Source: Bisporella sp. PMI_857
Lineage: Eukaryota; Ascomycota; Leotiomycetes; Helotiales; Helotiaceae
Assembly (NCBI GenBank): GCA_021307315.1
Contig: JAJSPD010000009.1
Location: 434,001 to 498,000 of the forward strand
Direction of reading: 5' to 3'
DNA length: 64,000 nucleotides
In this document: in pieces, positions 1-12,355 of the stretch
Layout of the letters: each line of letters opens with the position of its first letter
How positions within the stretch are numbered: position 1 is the stretch's first letter
Translations under genes and position numbers: made by a program
The notes under the pieces: model-generated
The model's input: only the letters and a program-made list of their open reading frames with translations
The model's database searches: none
What the model was told of the DNA's origin: nothing

Positions 1-1629
1 CGAAAAGCATCATCAAGACTTGTCAAAGCCTTAGTCAAACCACTATGCTGGGAGTCGACTGATTCGAGATCGTGTCTGTTGCATTGTGGATCCGATCCAA
101 GAGCCATGGTGGGGACTCTCGCTGTCGGTCAGCTTAGAAGTGGAGGCACTATTGTCAGCAGTTTCCAAACAACAGAATGCCTAACGGACTAGATCAGCAG
201 GTGACCATCAAACGGAGCATTGTACCACATCAACTTCGATTATAGGGGAAAGCCTTGCTAGGCTCTCTAGAGAGATGTCGCATTCTTTTTTTTTTTTTTG
301 GTTCGCCGCTATTTTATATGCTATGAAGCTCGTTTCCTTCTAAAGGCAGAGCGGCGGCCGAGTAGGACCAGGTACTTGCCCCATAGTTTGATAGGCGCTC
401 CACGATCCAGCGCCGTGCCGTAAGCCTATCCGGAAGTGGCTGGGTCTATGGCCACATTAGTTTTGGAAGGATTGCCAGGCATCGGAGATGTAATCAGATT
501 CTCAAGGGAATTTAATGGGAGTGTGATCAAAGTTCGGCGCACATCACTGCGCTTTCTAGCGCCACGCGACGCCGTCGTGACGATGTGGCATGGTGCTCGC
601 GTTCTTTTTCTTTCCTTCTTGCGAGGCCACCCTGCCCTGTACCCCAGGGATAGTATGAGAGTTTCGGGGTAATTGAATGGTGGAGTGGCCGCCTTCAGCT
701 TCATTAACCTATCAGCATTGGCCTTCCAGTAGCTTTTTCTCCTCATAATCGACGGTCACAGCGTTAGGGCTTGGCGGTGGGCGGTGGCTGCAAACATGGG
801 GGCATTGAGGGCGCCCGACTGCGGGGTAGCTTCAGCTTTTAGTGCTTTTCTGCTATCTACGTAAATTGTGGAATACTAGAAACGGCTTTACGCTTGGGGT
901 TCGCTTGGTCAATGCTTGCTGTTGCTTGCGATTGCTTATTCCCACTGGGTTTTTGTTCTGGTTCCCTTTTAGTCTACACGCGAGAGTAGTAGTGGACAAT
1001 AGTGTCTCAGCTACTTAAAAGCTAAACCTCTTCGGCCGGGGTGTGAAAACGTATAGTACATTTTCTAGTTGACGCGGTGTAACCGATGATCACGACCCTG
1101 TCTTGCTCTTTTGTGCTCAGCAACGCCGACAATAGAGCTGCATGTTTTATCGTCGCTCGGCGCTTTCCTATTTTCGTCCACTTACATAATTGGACTGGCT
1201 CAATTGATGATTTTTGGTGGCTTTTTTTTCCCTCCTAGGGTTGAGAATGTATGTAAGAAGATGCTCTGGACGTTGCAGGGAAGTCGGGGCTGGTTGGATG
1301 GTAATGGTAACAACCCTACCTTACCTGTACCTCCCCTACCTGACAATACCTACCACCCCAGCCCGACATTAATTATTATAAATGGCAAGAGCCACCGACG
1401 CTGCCTTCTTGCCTCGTTCTTGTCCTTAACACATACGGCGGGCGCGCCCTCTTCCCTTACAACCCTCCCCACTCACCTTCACATTCACCATCAGCCGCCT
1501 CTCCATCTTCTTCTTCTTCTCTCCGCCTACGCGACATTCCACCGCGGCCATTTCACCCCCCGCTTCCTTCTCGTGAATTCCTTTCCTCACCTTACGACGA
1601 CACGTAAAGAAACTTGAAAAACAGTCAAC
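1..1629. other. Intergenic / 5' flank, no gene seen
   Basis: I see no reading frame here with recognisable protein features. The last 200 bases before the transporter start are pyrimidine-rich (CT tracts around 1440-1600), as is common in leaders of well-expressed filamentous fungal genes. A T14 run lies near 286-300. Short open frames at 436-746 and 1111-1617 overlap on both strands and look like chance. Confidence 0.5.
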
Positions 1630-4016
1630 ATGGCAGATCCTGGTAAGCCAGACCAGGAGCCCATCACCACCGCGTAAGTAATTAACGTTTAACATATACA
1701 TGGCTTGTCTCTGATGTGAGTAACCTGACAGACCTACCACTGAACCAATTGCGACGCCCAAAGCTCATACCAAAGGAGCCTCGTATGATGAGAAGCCTCG
1801 CAAGTTATCAATGCTAGCTGATGAGGACCTCCGTAAGAAGAAGTTTGCGGCCTTGACCCAGAACGAGACTGGAGAGTATGTATTGGTCGTTGTTGACAAC
1901 CACATCTTTTTTTTCTTTTTTTTAACTAACCAATCACAGGATCAAGAACCCCCTCATTGGCATTTCCAAGTCGCAACTTCGTGAAGATACTGAAGCATTT
2001 GCTACAAAGTTTGGACTTGAGGAGATCAAGAGCGAGCTCTATCGAGGTGCACTTGCAGCCCAGAATCCCGAAGGCATTGACAACATTCATGAACTTACCG
2101 ACGATGATCGAGTTAATCTGGTTGAAGAGGTTACTCATAAGTGGAAGCACCCAAGAGTGCTTTACTTGACAATTGTCCTAAATTCTATTGCTGCTGCCAT
2201 CCAAGGATGGGATCAAACTGGTATGGTCAACAGCATTCTTCGTTTGTGGCGTTGCTGACCACCACCGCAGGCTCCAATGGCGCAAATCTTACCTTCTCCC
2301 AAATCCTAGGCATTCCTGACACCGGACCTTTCTGCGACCCAACTGATATCACCGGACAATACCAGCCTGGAAATGAATCAACCTGTGATCGCAATTCCTG
2401 GATTGTGGGTTTCATCAACTCCTGTCCATACATGGCAATTTTTGTATTGTAAGCTCATAAACTCCCTTCCCGGTAGATTGGTTAATCATTGGAATAGCGC
2501 TGCCTGGATTTCTGATCCTCTCAATAACTGGCTCGGTCGAAGACACGTCATTTTCGTCGCGGCTATCTTCAGTTTGCTTGCACCAATTGGCCAAGCTACC
2601 GTACAGAAATGGGGCCAGCTTGTTGCTTGCCGTGTCCTGCTTGGTATTGGTATGGGTTTGAAGGAGGTTACCGTACCCGTCTACTCGGCTGAGGTTGCGC
2701 CTAAATCCATTCGTGGTGGACTGGTCATGTCGTGGTATGTTATACTCGCCTATGTGATATTTTGTGATTTATATCTAATTATTGAGTAGGCAAGTCTGGA
2801 CCGCGTTTGGGATCCTCCTTGGAACATGCGCCAATTTGGTGTTCGTGAATAGCCCCGGCCATATTGCTTGGAGACTACAATTCGGCTCTGCATTTATCCC
2901 TGCTATTCCTCTCCTCATTGGCATCTACTTCTGTCCAGAGTCTCCTCGTTGGCTTTTGAAGAAGGGGAGAGTTGCGGACGCATACAAGTCGCTCGCCAAA
3001 TTAAGAAACTCCAAGTTCCAAGCTGCACGAGATGTTTACTTCATTTATGCACAGGTTCAGTATGAGGAAGAGCTCTTGGCGGAGTCAGGCCTGTCACAAA
3101 CCAGCAACATGTTCACTCGATTCGTAGAACTGTTCACCATTCCACGCCTTAGACGAGCAACACAAGCTTCCGGTATCGTCATGTTGGCCCAACAGATGTG
3201 CGGTAGTAAGTATATAATTGCTCCGGTAATTTCTCTGCTAATCTGTGCTTAGTTAACATCATTGCCTTTTATTCTTCTACCATCTTCCGCAATGCTGGAG
3301 CAGACAATCAAACTGCTCTTCTGGCATCCTTTGGTTTTGGTCTAGTCAACTTTGTCTTCGCCTGGCCTGCCATTTGGACCATTGATACTTTCGGCCGTCG
3401 TGGTTTGTTGTTATTCACCTTCCCCAACATGGGCTGGACACTATTGGCAGCCGGCATGTCCTACTACATCCCAGAAAGCAACCGTGCTCATCTTGGAATG
3501 GTAACCTTCTTTATTTATATCTATGACGCCTTCTATTCCCCTGGAGAAGGTCCCGTACCATTCACCTATTCCGCTGAAGTCTTCCCGCTCTCACATCGTG
3601 AGATGGGCATGTCTTGGGCCGTAGCCACCAACAACTTCTGGGCAACTGTCGTATCTATCACGTTTCCACGTCAGCTTCGCGCCTTCGGCGTTCCCGGTGC
3701 ATTTAGTTTTTATGCTGCCATGAATATGATTGCTCTCTTCCTTATCTTTTGCTTTTTACCCGAGACAAAGCAGCGCAGTTTAGAAGAGCTAGATTACGTC
3801 TTTGGAGTCACAACACGCAGACATGCAAGCTACCAGTTGTTCACAGTCTTTCCATGGTGGTTCAAGCGCTGGGTTTTGTTCCGCAAGAGTACACCACCCT
3901 GCCCAGAGCTGTATCACTTCGAGGAGATGGAGGCATCGACCGAGAGTGAGCGGGACGAGCCTAAGGGAACGGCCACTGGTGTCGAAGAAGAACACAAAGA
4001 GAAGATTGCGACCTAG
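1630..4016 (+). CDS. MFS sugar/polyol transporter, 7 exons
   Basis: Major facilitator superfamily sugar porter, expected to move a sugar or polyol with protons across the plasma membrane. Exons 1630-1673, 1732-1875, 1940-2220, 2271-2448, 2498-2734, 2790-3205 and 3253-4016 join in phase to 687 codons. After a hydrophilic N-terminal extension of about 150 residues come the usual family signatures. The loop 2-3 signature is [11 protein letters not shown]. The sugar-porter motif after TM4 is [16 protein letters not shown], and the motif PESPRWLL closes the first half. The second half has [17 protein letters not shown] and the final [14 protein letters not shown]. The long N-terminus and the Cys-containing TM1-TM2 loop resemble the inositol/polyol-type fungal subgroup, but the substrate cannot be told from sequence. 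The ATG is chosen because it starts the small first exon directly after the CT-rich leader. No damage is seen. Confidence 0.9.
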
Positions 4017-6147
4017 ATACCCAAATCTGCCAGGATTGACAGAGAGAATGACGGTATGGATTGTGATTTTAGCAGTATTGCCGTTGATATTAATTTGCCG
4101 AGAGCGAGCCTTTTCCTTAGCTCTCGAACCTATGCATAAGCTACACACGAACGTAGAGCATTTTTTGTCTGGCTGAGGTGGTTTACCTACAGCGAGCATA
4201 ATTTCAGCTTCTTGCCACTATGATTTGTTTATCTTTTCTCCAGTAAACTAGGGGGTTTTTTAAAGAAGGTCGGAAGAATATGACTGATCCTTGGGAAGAC
4301 AAGTGCCCGGGATCTGATGAAAAAATAAACCCAAGTAATACGTGTACAGATATTCGCGTTCGACGTCCGCACCGCAACCGTGGGAAGAAATTACTTTCCA
4401 TTTAGCCTTCGAAGATAAGTTTTTTTTTTAGAAAAGAGGTCCGATAAGTCTGTTGCTGAATCTCATGCTGACGGTTGCCTTTTTGAGAAGGACGAAAGTT
4501 GAGAAATGAGGGAGGGCCAGTAATCATTCTGCACAGCGGTCCTCATGCTAATATATATCCTACCCATAAGCCCGCGAATTAGAATTTTATGTAAATGTTT
4601 CACGCGTAAGCAGTAACCCTCCCAAAGCACGACGAACCCCGATTGTTTTTATGATATGCCGAACTAGAGAATCTTGTCCGTTCAGGAACTTATGTCTGTC
4701 GTAAAACGTGCTGGGATGTGGTCCAAGAGTAGTCGGCTTTGATTTTTAATTTTTTATTGAAATTGAAATAGGAGAGAGGTAGGATTTCAAGTTAACTTTG
4801 GAATATGTGTAGTAGATTTTTGATGGGCTTAGAGGAATTGTAGCTCTCTTCTTGTGAACCGTAGGCATTCGAGAAAATGGAGGAAATGGTGGAAAATGAA
4901 ATGAAGACCAACCTTTTTTTTGCTGACGTCAATACCGATGAGCAATCGAGAAAGAGAAAAAGGAAAAGAAGGCTCCTAATTTAGCATTGAATCATAATGA
5001 CGTTCCCATAGAAATCTTGCTTTGTAGGTAACTGCATGTCGTGCAGGCAGGAGCTGAAACCCGAGCAGGGCAGACTTGAGACCTGAGGCCGAGCACGAAG
5101 GGGCCGAGATTTAAGTAGTGGATTTGACACCTAAGGCAGGGTGGGCTGAGTGGGTTGAGTGGGTCTGCCTGCCCCTTGGGGGCTTCAAGCGATGGAGATG
5201 AGTACCACGAACCCCTATAATTTGCGGCGTAGACACTCCTTTACTTGTGACACTGACTGACCTGAGGAAGGGGAGTAAGGATGGCTACAACCTCAGCCTC
5301 ATCTACGTGGCCAATGAAAATCCGCCCCATGCTCGTTCGACCTATCGCAATACGGACCGAAGGGGATATCGCCGTGCCTTTTTTGAGGGGGGAATAGTTG
5401 GTGCGATCCCAGTGTGCGAACCTCCAGCGAAAGCAAAAATGATGAACTCGTGATGGTTGAACTGCCGTGCCGACCCTGTTTAAGCTTAAATGCCTGCCCT
5501 CCAGGGGTTTGGCGGCAGTTTTGAGTGAGATGGTTTGGTCTTCTTGATGAGCGTTTGGGATGTCTAAATCGTCAGGGAGAGAGGATGGAGAGGATGAGGA
5601 TAGCCAAATGAAGGGAACTTTACGAAAGAGCTTTCGTCTGGACTTACCTGGTAGGTTTACCTTGCGAAAGCCAACTCTTGTGGTAGAATGGTCTTCCTGG
5701 TGGTAAATACGAAGATATATGAGTCCGAAGAACCTGAAGTCGAGGTTTGGGAATGGCTATTGCGCATTATGTAACTTTTGTATGTGGAAAATAATAACCA
5801 ACTTGTCCGGCAACGGCGCGCGTGTTCTAACAGACCCCACGACTGCAAGGGGCTGTGGAAAAATATAATAAAGCATTCTGCAAGCTGCTTGGTTCTGGCA
5901 CAGCAGATTAAAAGATGAATCTTTCTTGACGTAGAGCCTGTGAACAGCGAAGTAGTATTTGGTGCTGCAGTAAGCAATTTCGTACTTCCTGCTTTGCCTC
6001 GTGATACTATAGTTATCGGTCCCAATTCCTGCTTTTGCTCATCCAGGTCTCCTCAATTCTCATAAACAGCCCTCGATCCACCAGAGACAATCGAAAATTG
6101 ATATCTCCTCCCCAACCTATTTCGCCGGTCGCCCGGTATATACAATC
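4017..6147. other. Intergenic, no gene seen
   Basis: About 2.1 kb without a convincing gene. Only short overlapping open frames occur (4204-4401, 5247-5453, 5657-6025) and none has recognisable motifs. A G-rich stretch with short GTGGGTTGAG-like direct repeats lies near 5138-5172. The final 150 bases are the likely promoter and leader of the next gene. Confidence 0.4.
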
Positions 6148-7211
6148 TTGGGACCCGTCATGAGACGATCTATCTCAATATTCGCTCATCTCTCCATCAC
6201 GACCTTTCTATTAGTTCCCACAAACGCCGCGGCGACATGTTATCGTCCTGATACTAAGGCCAACGTCTCTGAGATATATGTGCCATGTAATATGGCCGCG
6301 CCAGCTTCAATGTGCTGGCGCTCGCAGAGATTGGGTCCCGCTCCCCCAGACGCTAGTTGCCTACCAAATGGTCTCACGCTCAACATCAACAGAGACGGGG
6401 GCAACGAATTTTGGAGACAAGGATGCACGGATCCAACGTGGCAAAGCCCGTATTGTCTAAAAGCATTCAACCAGTGTTCCAACGGTAAGTTATGTAACCC
6501 CCCCCCCCCCGATAACGGAAACGAGGGCCAACAGGCAGACCGATAGATATGAATGGGAATGCGTGGTTGACCTCGTGCGATGGGACTTACAACTCGACGG
6601 AATGGTGCTGTGGAAGCAGTAATGAGGGCTGTTGTGGGACTCCACAGGCTATTGTGTTAGCGCAAACGCTTGTTGTAACATCTACATCAACGTTGGCGTC
6701 ATCTACATCAACGTCGGCGTCATCTACATCAACATCGGCATCATCTACATCAACGTCAGTATCATCTACATCAACGTCAGTATCATCTACATCAACGTCA
6801 GCATCATCTACATCAACATCAGCATCATCGACAACTACCTCGCAAACACCAACCTCACCGGGAAATCCAAGCACAGCCAGCGTGCCAAACACAGCACCAG
6901 AGCCGACGGTTACCCCTGTTGCAGCGCCATCATCATCGAGCAAAGGCTTATCGACGGGAGCGAAAGCTGGCATTGGAGCCAGCGGCGCTATTGTTGGATG
7001 TGCCGCGCTGTTGGGCTTGACGTGGCTACTATTGAGGAAACGGAGAGCGATGCGCCCATCGCGGATCGATGCACAACAGCTGGATGCACAACAGCTGGAT
7101 GCTGACCAGGCGCAAATATTCGAGGCAGAGCATAAACCGAGCGAGGCACCGGGATCGGAAGTGTATGGGGACAATTTCGTGGAGTTAGATGCTACCAGAA
7201 ACTATAGATGA
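6148..7211 (+). CDS. Secreted Ser/Thr-rich single-pass membrane protein, 2 exons
   Basis: Exons 6148-6484 and 6547-7211 give 333 residues. Residues 1-28 form a clear signal peptide. A cysteine-rich ectodomain follows, ending in a short CCGSSNEGCCG-type segment. Next is a Ser/Thr-rich stalk, mostly heptads of the type STSTSAS, likely heavily O-mannosylated. One transmembrane helix at about residues 258-280 is followed by a basic stop-transfer sequence (RKRRA) and a short acidic cytosolic tail. This layout is common among fungal cell-surface proteins of the Mid2/WSC-sensor type and fits a role at the cell wall, but I cannot assign a ligand or pathway. The intron holds a run of about 14 C, and its 3' splice site at 6545-6546 was chosen because it restores the cysteine-rich frame. 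Confidence 0.75.
6485..6546 (+). other. Intron with a poly-C homopolymer
   Basis: GTAAGT donor at 6485 and TAG acceptor at 6546. A run of about 14 cytosines starts near 6500. The run is a sequencing-error and slippage hot spot but does not affect the coding phase. Confidence 0.6.
6678..6831 (+). repeat. Coding minisatellite, 21-bp unit, about 7 copies
   Basis: Tandem units starting TCTACATCAACGT... recur every 21 bases. They encode a heptapeptide of the STSTSAS type. Copies differ mainly at third positions (GTC/GTT, GGC/AGC/AGT), and in the other plus frame they read as IYINVGV-like heptads. Because 21 is a multiple of three, copy-number change keeps the frame and would only lengthen or shorten the stalk. 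Confidence 0.9.
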
Positions 7212-7970
7212 GTAGACAATGAAGCATCCGAGGCAAATACAGGATTTCTCGTCATCTTGGCGGTTGTAGAATAGGAAGCACTGGAAAATAGTTCCCAGAG
7301 AAGAGGCAGCTGATTTGGGAGAGGAAGCAAACTGCATGACTCAGGGACCGCAGAGAAAGAACTGACGAGGCCACATGTAGCTTATGAGCATAAATGAATT
7401 GCTGGTCCTACTTAGAACTTTTCTATTGAAACCATGCCTTCGGATAATTCAAGGATGGTTATGCATAACCCATCTCAGCGACTTTGGCCCATCTGTTAAC
7501 TATCACAGCTTTGAGATCCTTTCCAATATAGATTAGTTCTGGACTTTCCTAGCTGTGTCGAGCACTGCCGATTAAAGGCACATAGCTGCTAGCCTCTTGC
7601 TCCCTTTAAATGCGAGCGGGGTCACAATATTCACGAATTGCTAGCGAGGCTCTTATTAGCACCTTTCCACAAGAAGAAGTCCTGGAAGACACTATTGAGT
7701 TATTGAAATCAGAGGAGGCACAAGGCCGAAGCATTGTCATCAAATCCATGAGTACAAATCGGGATATGACTGGTGCCAGCTGGTATATCATCATAAAGAA
7801 CAAAAATCGAAGTAACGAAAGAAATTGGCTTGCTCACAGTTCTTGAAGACACTCCGAAGCCTGACAGATATCAAAGGTTGCCGTAAAGCCGGAATTGATT
7901 TGGGACTCGTGGTTGAGAACACATTAGTTGAAGGTGGCTGCGGGACAACTTCTCAACAGCAGTATGTTTC
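7212..7970. other. Intergenic between convergent genes
   Basis: About 760 bases between the 3' ends of two convergent genes. I see no convincing open frame; the frames at 7606-7846 are short and overlap on both strands. Confidence 0.4.
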
Positions 7971-8814
7971 TCATACTTCCTGCCTTCTAGCCTTCTTATT
8001 GAGTTCCGACAGGCTCTTCATAACTCGGGGCATCTCTTTTCGTTCAAATTGCCGTCTTCGCTCCTCATTCCTCTTCCAAGCTGTACCGAGGTGCTTACCC
8101 ACTGGCTGACTCCCCTTGTACATTTCAACCTGTTCCTTCACGTCGCTTGTCCTATATTTTTCCTCGGACGTCTCCCAGTCTGCCAAGCCTGCAGTCATCA
8201 ATGACAATGGTACAGTTTCAGTCAAGGTCGAGTTCATAAATGATAATCTAGGAGCAACGGGCTTCCAAGGGCCAGTCGTAGGTTGCTCGATGATATATCT
8301 TTGGTGATCGAAATGACTCTTTGATACGCTAAGCTCGAATACTCGGTCTGCAGTGGTCGAAGCAGGTTTGGAATCAGATACTACAATAGGATCTGAAGCA
8401 CACTCCGCAGAAGTTTCGGAGGTTTCAGTGGCTTCCCTCGAAGCGAGCTCCTGAGAAGCTATGGAAGAGGTCGACGCCATTGATTCACCCTCTTGCATTA
8501 GTCGATACCGTATAGGGCTTGTATTTATGAGGTTCTCAGCAGCGGCTTTGCTGCTGAAGAGAGCAATGAAGGAGTCGTGCACAGGAGTGATTGGATGGTA
8601 CTATAACGAGATTAGCACAGATAGTTGCAAAAGGAGAACAAGATTAAGAAATCGAGAGGGTTGGCACCTTTAATGACTTAAACATGTTTACTTCACCGAA
8701 TCTTTCAATGACTCGAAGAACTTCACGTCGTTCTTGAAAAGTTCTGGCTGTGGGGTACATCTTTATATGAACAGTGCGCAGCGCCAAATGCTGAGCGGCT
8801 TTCATACCCTCCAT
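7971..8814 (-). CDS. Conserved fungal protein with RRM-like N-terminal region, 2 exons
   Basis: Minus-strand exons 8814-8668 and 8600-7971 join in phase 0 to 258 residues. The start is the ATG at 8814, because frames further upstream open only with a TTG. The first 90 residues read as an alpha/beta fold: VHIKMYP strand, TFQERREVLRVIERFG helix, VNMFKSL strand, SFIALFSSKAAAENLI strand-helix, SPIRYRL. This is the pattern of an RNA-recognition-motif-like domain. The remainder is Ser/Thr- and charge-rich, with a basic C-terminal helix (KRNEERRRQFERKEMPRV). I do not recognise a named family. The fold assignment is inference from pattern only. Confidence 0.6.
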
Positions 8815-9535
8815 AGCTACAGTTGGACAAGGATCCAAGAAAACTAACTGTGGCACTATCGTGAGATCATGCTGTTGTCCAGTGCTTCTGTTGAGGTGGA
8901 AGAGCAATGAGGAAAAAGCTAGAGCAAAGAAGTTGAGGTGGAGCTAACCCACTTCGGTGACCAAGATGGCGCTGAAGCGCACTTTATACTTTAACTACGA
9001 AGTCTCAACGGCGGAAGCATCCGTACAACAATCCTAGCCTCTGTCATCTCCTTAGCCATGTTCATTTCAAAAGCCAAGTGGATATAAGCTCTCGGATCGT
9101 GCGTCTGATACTTGGCTGAGCTAAAATTTCCTTTTGACGTTGTCTCATAGGGAGCGGAGCTGGCGATTATGCTGTCTTATATCTGCTAAAAATATGTCTC
9201 TCTAAATTGCAGCAGTTCGACTGGTTTCATTGCTGCATTATGGCTTCTGAATCAATGGTTTCTCCATTGTTGTATGCTCTTTAGTTATGACTTCTCAGTC
9301 ATGTGACTGGTACACCTTATATGCATTTTACGTACTCGTTTCCTACTCGAAAGACGAAACACGAATGGGGATGATTATCCATGATTGTTTTCATGTTACA
9401 TATTTTTGGAAACTCATAACAATCATTGTATTATTTATAGTTTGTTCATATAATCACACTTTTCTCCCGTGTATTGTTTCGCATCACCGAGTCTCAGCAA
9501 ACTCCTGGGAGAGCCCTACAAATGGCACCACATGA
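8815..9535. other. Intergenic, AT-rich
   Basis: Holds the promoter of the minus-strand gene to the left and the 3' flank of the methyltransferase to the right. The open frame at 9287-9535 is short and has no recognisable motif. Confidence 0.4.
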
Positions 9536-11124
9536 TCATGATGCTTGTGTATTTGTAAGGGGGGGTTTCTGTGCAATAACCGAGTAAAACCAATGGTGTG
9601 CCTTCAAGCGTTTATTATTCATCGCATCTCTCATCTGCACGCCAAAGACTAACACCTCCTCTGGCTGCCACTATAGTCTATCATTCAGCAACATCCCAAT
9701 TCTAGTGCTTTGGCAACTTACGTGAAGGTAATTGATGCATCTCCTCTCGCAGAAGAGCTGTACTCCCCTTGCTAGTCTCAACTGCTCCCACTGTCCAACC
9801 TCTCTTTCCCATGGATCATTTGACCAAGCTCCTATTGTGCAACAAATCTTTTTTTCTTGGACATTAATAAACCCAGCGTCTTCAATACGCTGCTTCATAA
9901 AGGGGCCAACATGGAAATCCATTCCTGAGGCTTTGCCAGATTCAAGCATCACTTCTCCCCAACGCTTGAAGACATGGTCGGGGCCAACAGTTCCAAAATT
10001 CGATTCAAAAAAGGCGCCTGGCTCAAGACAGTCGAGCCACCCGCCTGGTTTGAGAGATCTTCCAAAATGTTAGTAATATCAAGGAAAGGGGCGGAATAGG
10101 TGGCAGACTGGAAACAATTTCTATAAAATGTGTTCCAATCGGTCACGGAACCTAGCAGCTCTCTTTGATGGATCAGATCATATTTATTCTCATTTCCCCA
10201 GTCCAAAAGGTTGAAATCGTCCAATTCGAATCTTGCATTGGGAGGGACCCAACTAGGTTGGATTGGAGCGACGTCAACTCCCTTGACATCGGCTTCAGGG
10301 TGTTTTTCGGCCACATCACTAATTAATCTCAACGTTATAATCAACCTCAAGGCGGAAAGTAAGCTTTACATTACCCAGATTCCTGTCCCACATCCCACGT
10401 CTAGTATGCGCTAACATAGATCATGAGCATCACAACTAACACTAGACCAGACCGTCGACATACCTGTGGGTTTTTCACTGGTGCGGTATATAGCTCACCC
10501 TTTAGCAATAGAGTCCAAAAATGATGGCTTAAGGCACATAGATTAGTACGTTAATCCACTGGACCATCTTCTACGCCTACCTGATATCTTGCTGGTCCAG
10601 TGCATCTTCATCACAAGGGCCCCAGTGCTCTGTTGATCCTTCGGAATATTAATACTCAGCATACTGTTCAAAGAGAGATCCTTACCAAAGGAGTGATATC
10701 TTCTTCCATTTTCTTCACGGAACTTCATAATACTTGAATTCAGAGACGCTGTATCCGTCATATCCGAGAAGGCGCCATATGCCGAGTCACCGTCAAACGC
10801 TTCCTCCTCTTCCTCATTAGCTGCGGTAAAATGGGATTCGTCCTAGATGACCTGTGAGTGGCATTCATGACGAGCAGGTCGCCTATACGTACTACGACCT
10901 GAGCTTCAGCGTCCACTTGAGTGCCAGGCACTCCAGATAGTGATTCATCTACTATTTCTGGAGTAGAAGATCCTGGTTTCTTTGGGGAAGTGGGGGGGTC
11001 ACTCTGTTAAGTGGTCAATAGGTGGGATGGGGCGCTCTTAGCTGCATACCTGGATTTCAGTCTCTTCGCGCCCATGACTTGAACCTTTGTTCGGGACTGC
11101 TTCGCCTGCAGTTTTCGGATCCAT
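9536..11124 (-). CDS. SAM-dependent methyltransferase, LaeA-like, 9 exons
   Basis: Class I methyltransferase of the LaeA/UMTA type found near fungal secondary-metabolism genes. Minus-strand exons: 11124-11050, 11003-10893, 10842-10686, 10605-10581, 10527-10464, 10410-10370, 10318-10109, 10058-9722, 9670-9536. All phases close, giving 384 residues. A low-complexity N-terminus with acidic EEEEEAFDGDSAY leads into RxENGRRYHSF. Next come the WTLLLKGELYTAP segment and SAM motif I, ILDVGCGTG, at residues 146-154 and split by introns. The acidic GVD strand and PGGW motif follow. One donor (10108, GTCTGC) is weak; it is chosen because it joins FYRNCFQ to SLKPGGW and is backed by a TTACTAAC branch site. 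The substrate is unknown. The neighbouring gene is a dead FAD monooxygenase, so this may be a survivor of a metabolic gene pair. Confidence 0.85.
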
Positions 11125-12355
11125 TTGTATTTCCTCAACAAATATACAGAACCTTCTAGCAAAGCGTCAGTATTGATCGCTCCTTTATCATACGATTCAG
11201 CCATGAGGGAGCACCTTACGCCAAGGCGATAACCGCGGGCTGAAGGGATTGTGGCGGGGCAGTCTGGTGGCTACTAGCACGTGAAAAATAATGAGCCTAG
11301 AACGAGGTTCCTCTTTAACGAAAGACTCAAAAATCAAAACAGGTCCTCGCAGTGCTCTTTCATGAAGGTTAGACGATGCCGTTGCTGCAGAGGATTGGAT
11401 GGTGGTGTTGATTGAGACAAAAGGGGTCCAAACTAGACTCAAAGTGTGTTGCTGCTAACCGGGAATTTGCGCAAAAACTGAACCTCCAGGACAATGTAGG
11501 GAAGATATGCCCTTTGTACATTCCAATGTTCAGATAGATAGCTACCTTTACAATGAAAATTCTGTGGGTACGGTCTTAGTGGGTGTCAATATTCTCGACC
11601 AACCAGAGACAGACAGCTGACGCTTCACCGTCTCCAGATCGCGATGTAACAGTGCGACCTTTTCGTTTCTGCATCAGTGCGGGCGGCCCGGGGCATCGAC
11701 ACGCATATCAGCCAGCCCGTTCGAGTGACACCTTTGACACCCCACTCAAATGGTCTTTCCTCAGTATCAGGCGCTTTAAACTTCGGTGCGCCGTGTCGTG
11801 GCAAATATCTCGTCACACAATTGGCTTTCGCTAGAGCTGTGGCTGAACACCATTTCTGGCAGAGTTATATGTTTTTTTCTCTACAGAATGTTTCATGGCA
11901 AGTGTATGCATTCTATATTTGCCATGCGAATGCACCGTGGAACAGTGCTGGCTACACAGGGTATATTTATGAGATTTATTATAAGGGTTCATGCGGCTAA
12001 CTGCTACCAGTGCTTCCGTATACGGCTCTGGTCTAGTCATGATATCATCTGAAACATGTATTCAACCGAGTAGAGCCGTTTACTGCCTTTTACGTTGTGC
12101 TCAAAACTGGCCCAGATAGATACGAGGTCCCTTGAAGAGATAACTTGAGTCTCCCGTACCAGACTGTCGGGTTGTGCTCTTCTGTCTGCTCTTTCTCTTA
12201 TCACTTTTCTTCCTGTGCTTTCTCGTTCCTCGAGTCTCAAGCTGTGCTTTGTTCCACCAAGTCGACCTAGTACCATAGGGTCTGAAGAGAGGCATTAACG
12301 TGTGCTTATTGCCGGGTCCGGTTAGTTCCCGATTATCTGTCGGAATAATTCTGGC
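11125..12355. other. Intergenic, no gene seen
   Basis: Divergent interval between the methyltransferase start and the monooxygenase relic. Open frames at 11197-11442, 11583-12052 and 12037-12295 overlap on both strands and carry no recognisable motif. Confidence 0.35.

Noticed and set aside
1111..1617. 168-codon plus-strand open frame before the transporter
   Set aside because: It covers the CT-rich leader, has no recognisable domain and a Leu/His/Pro-rich composition typical of translated pyrimidine tracts.
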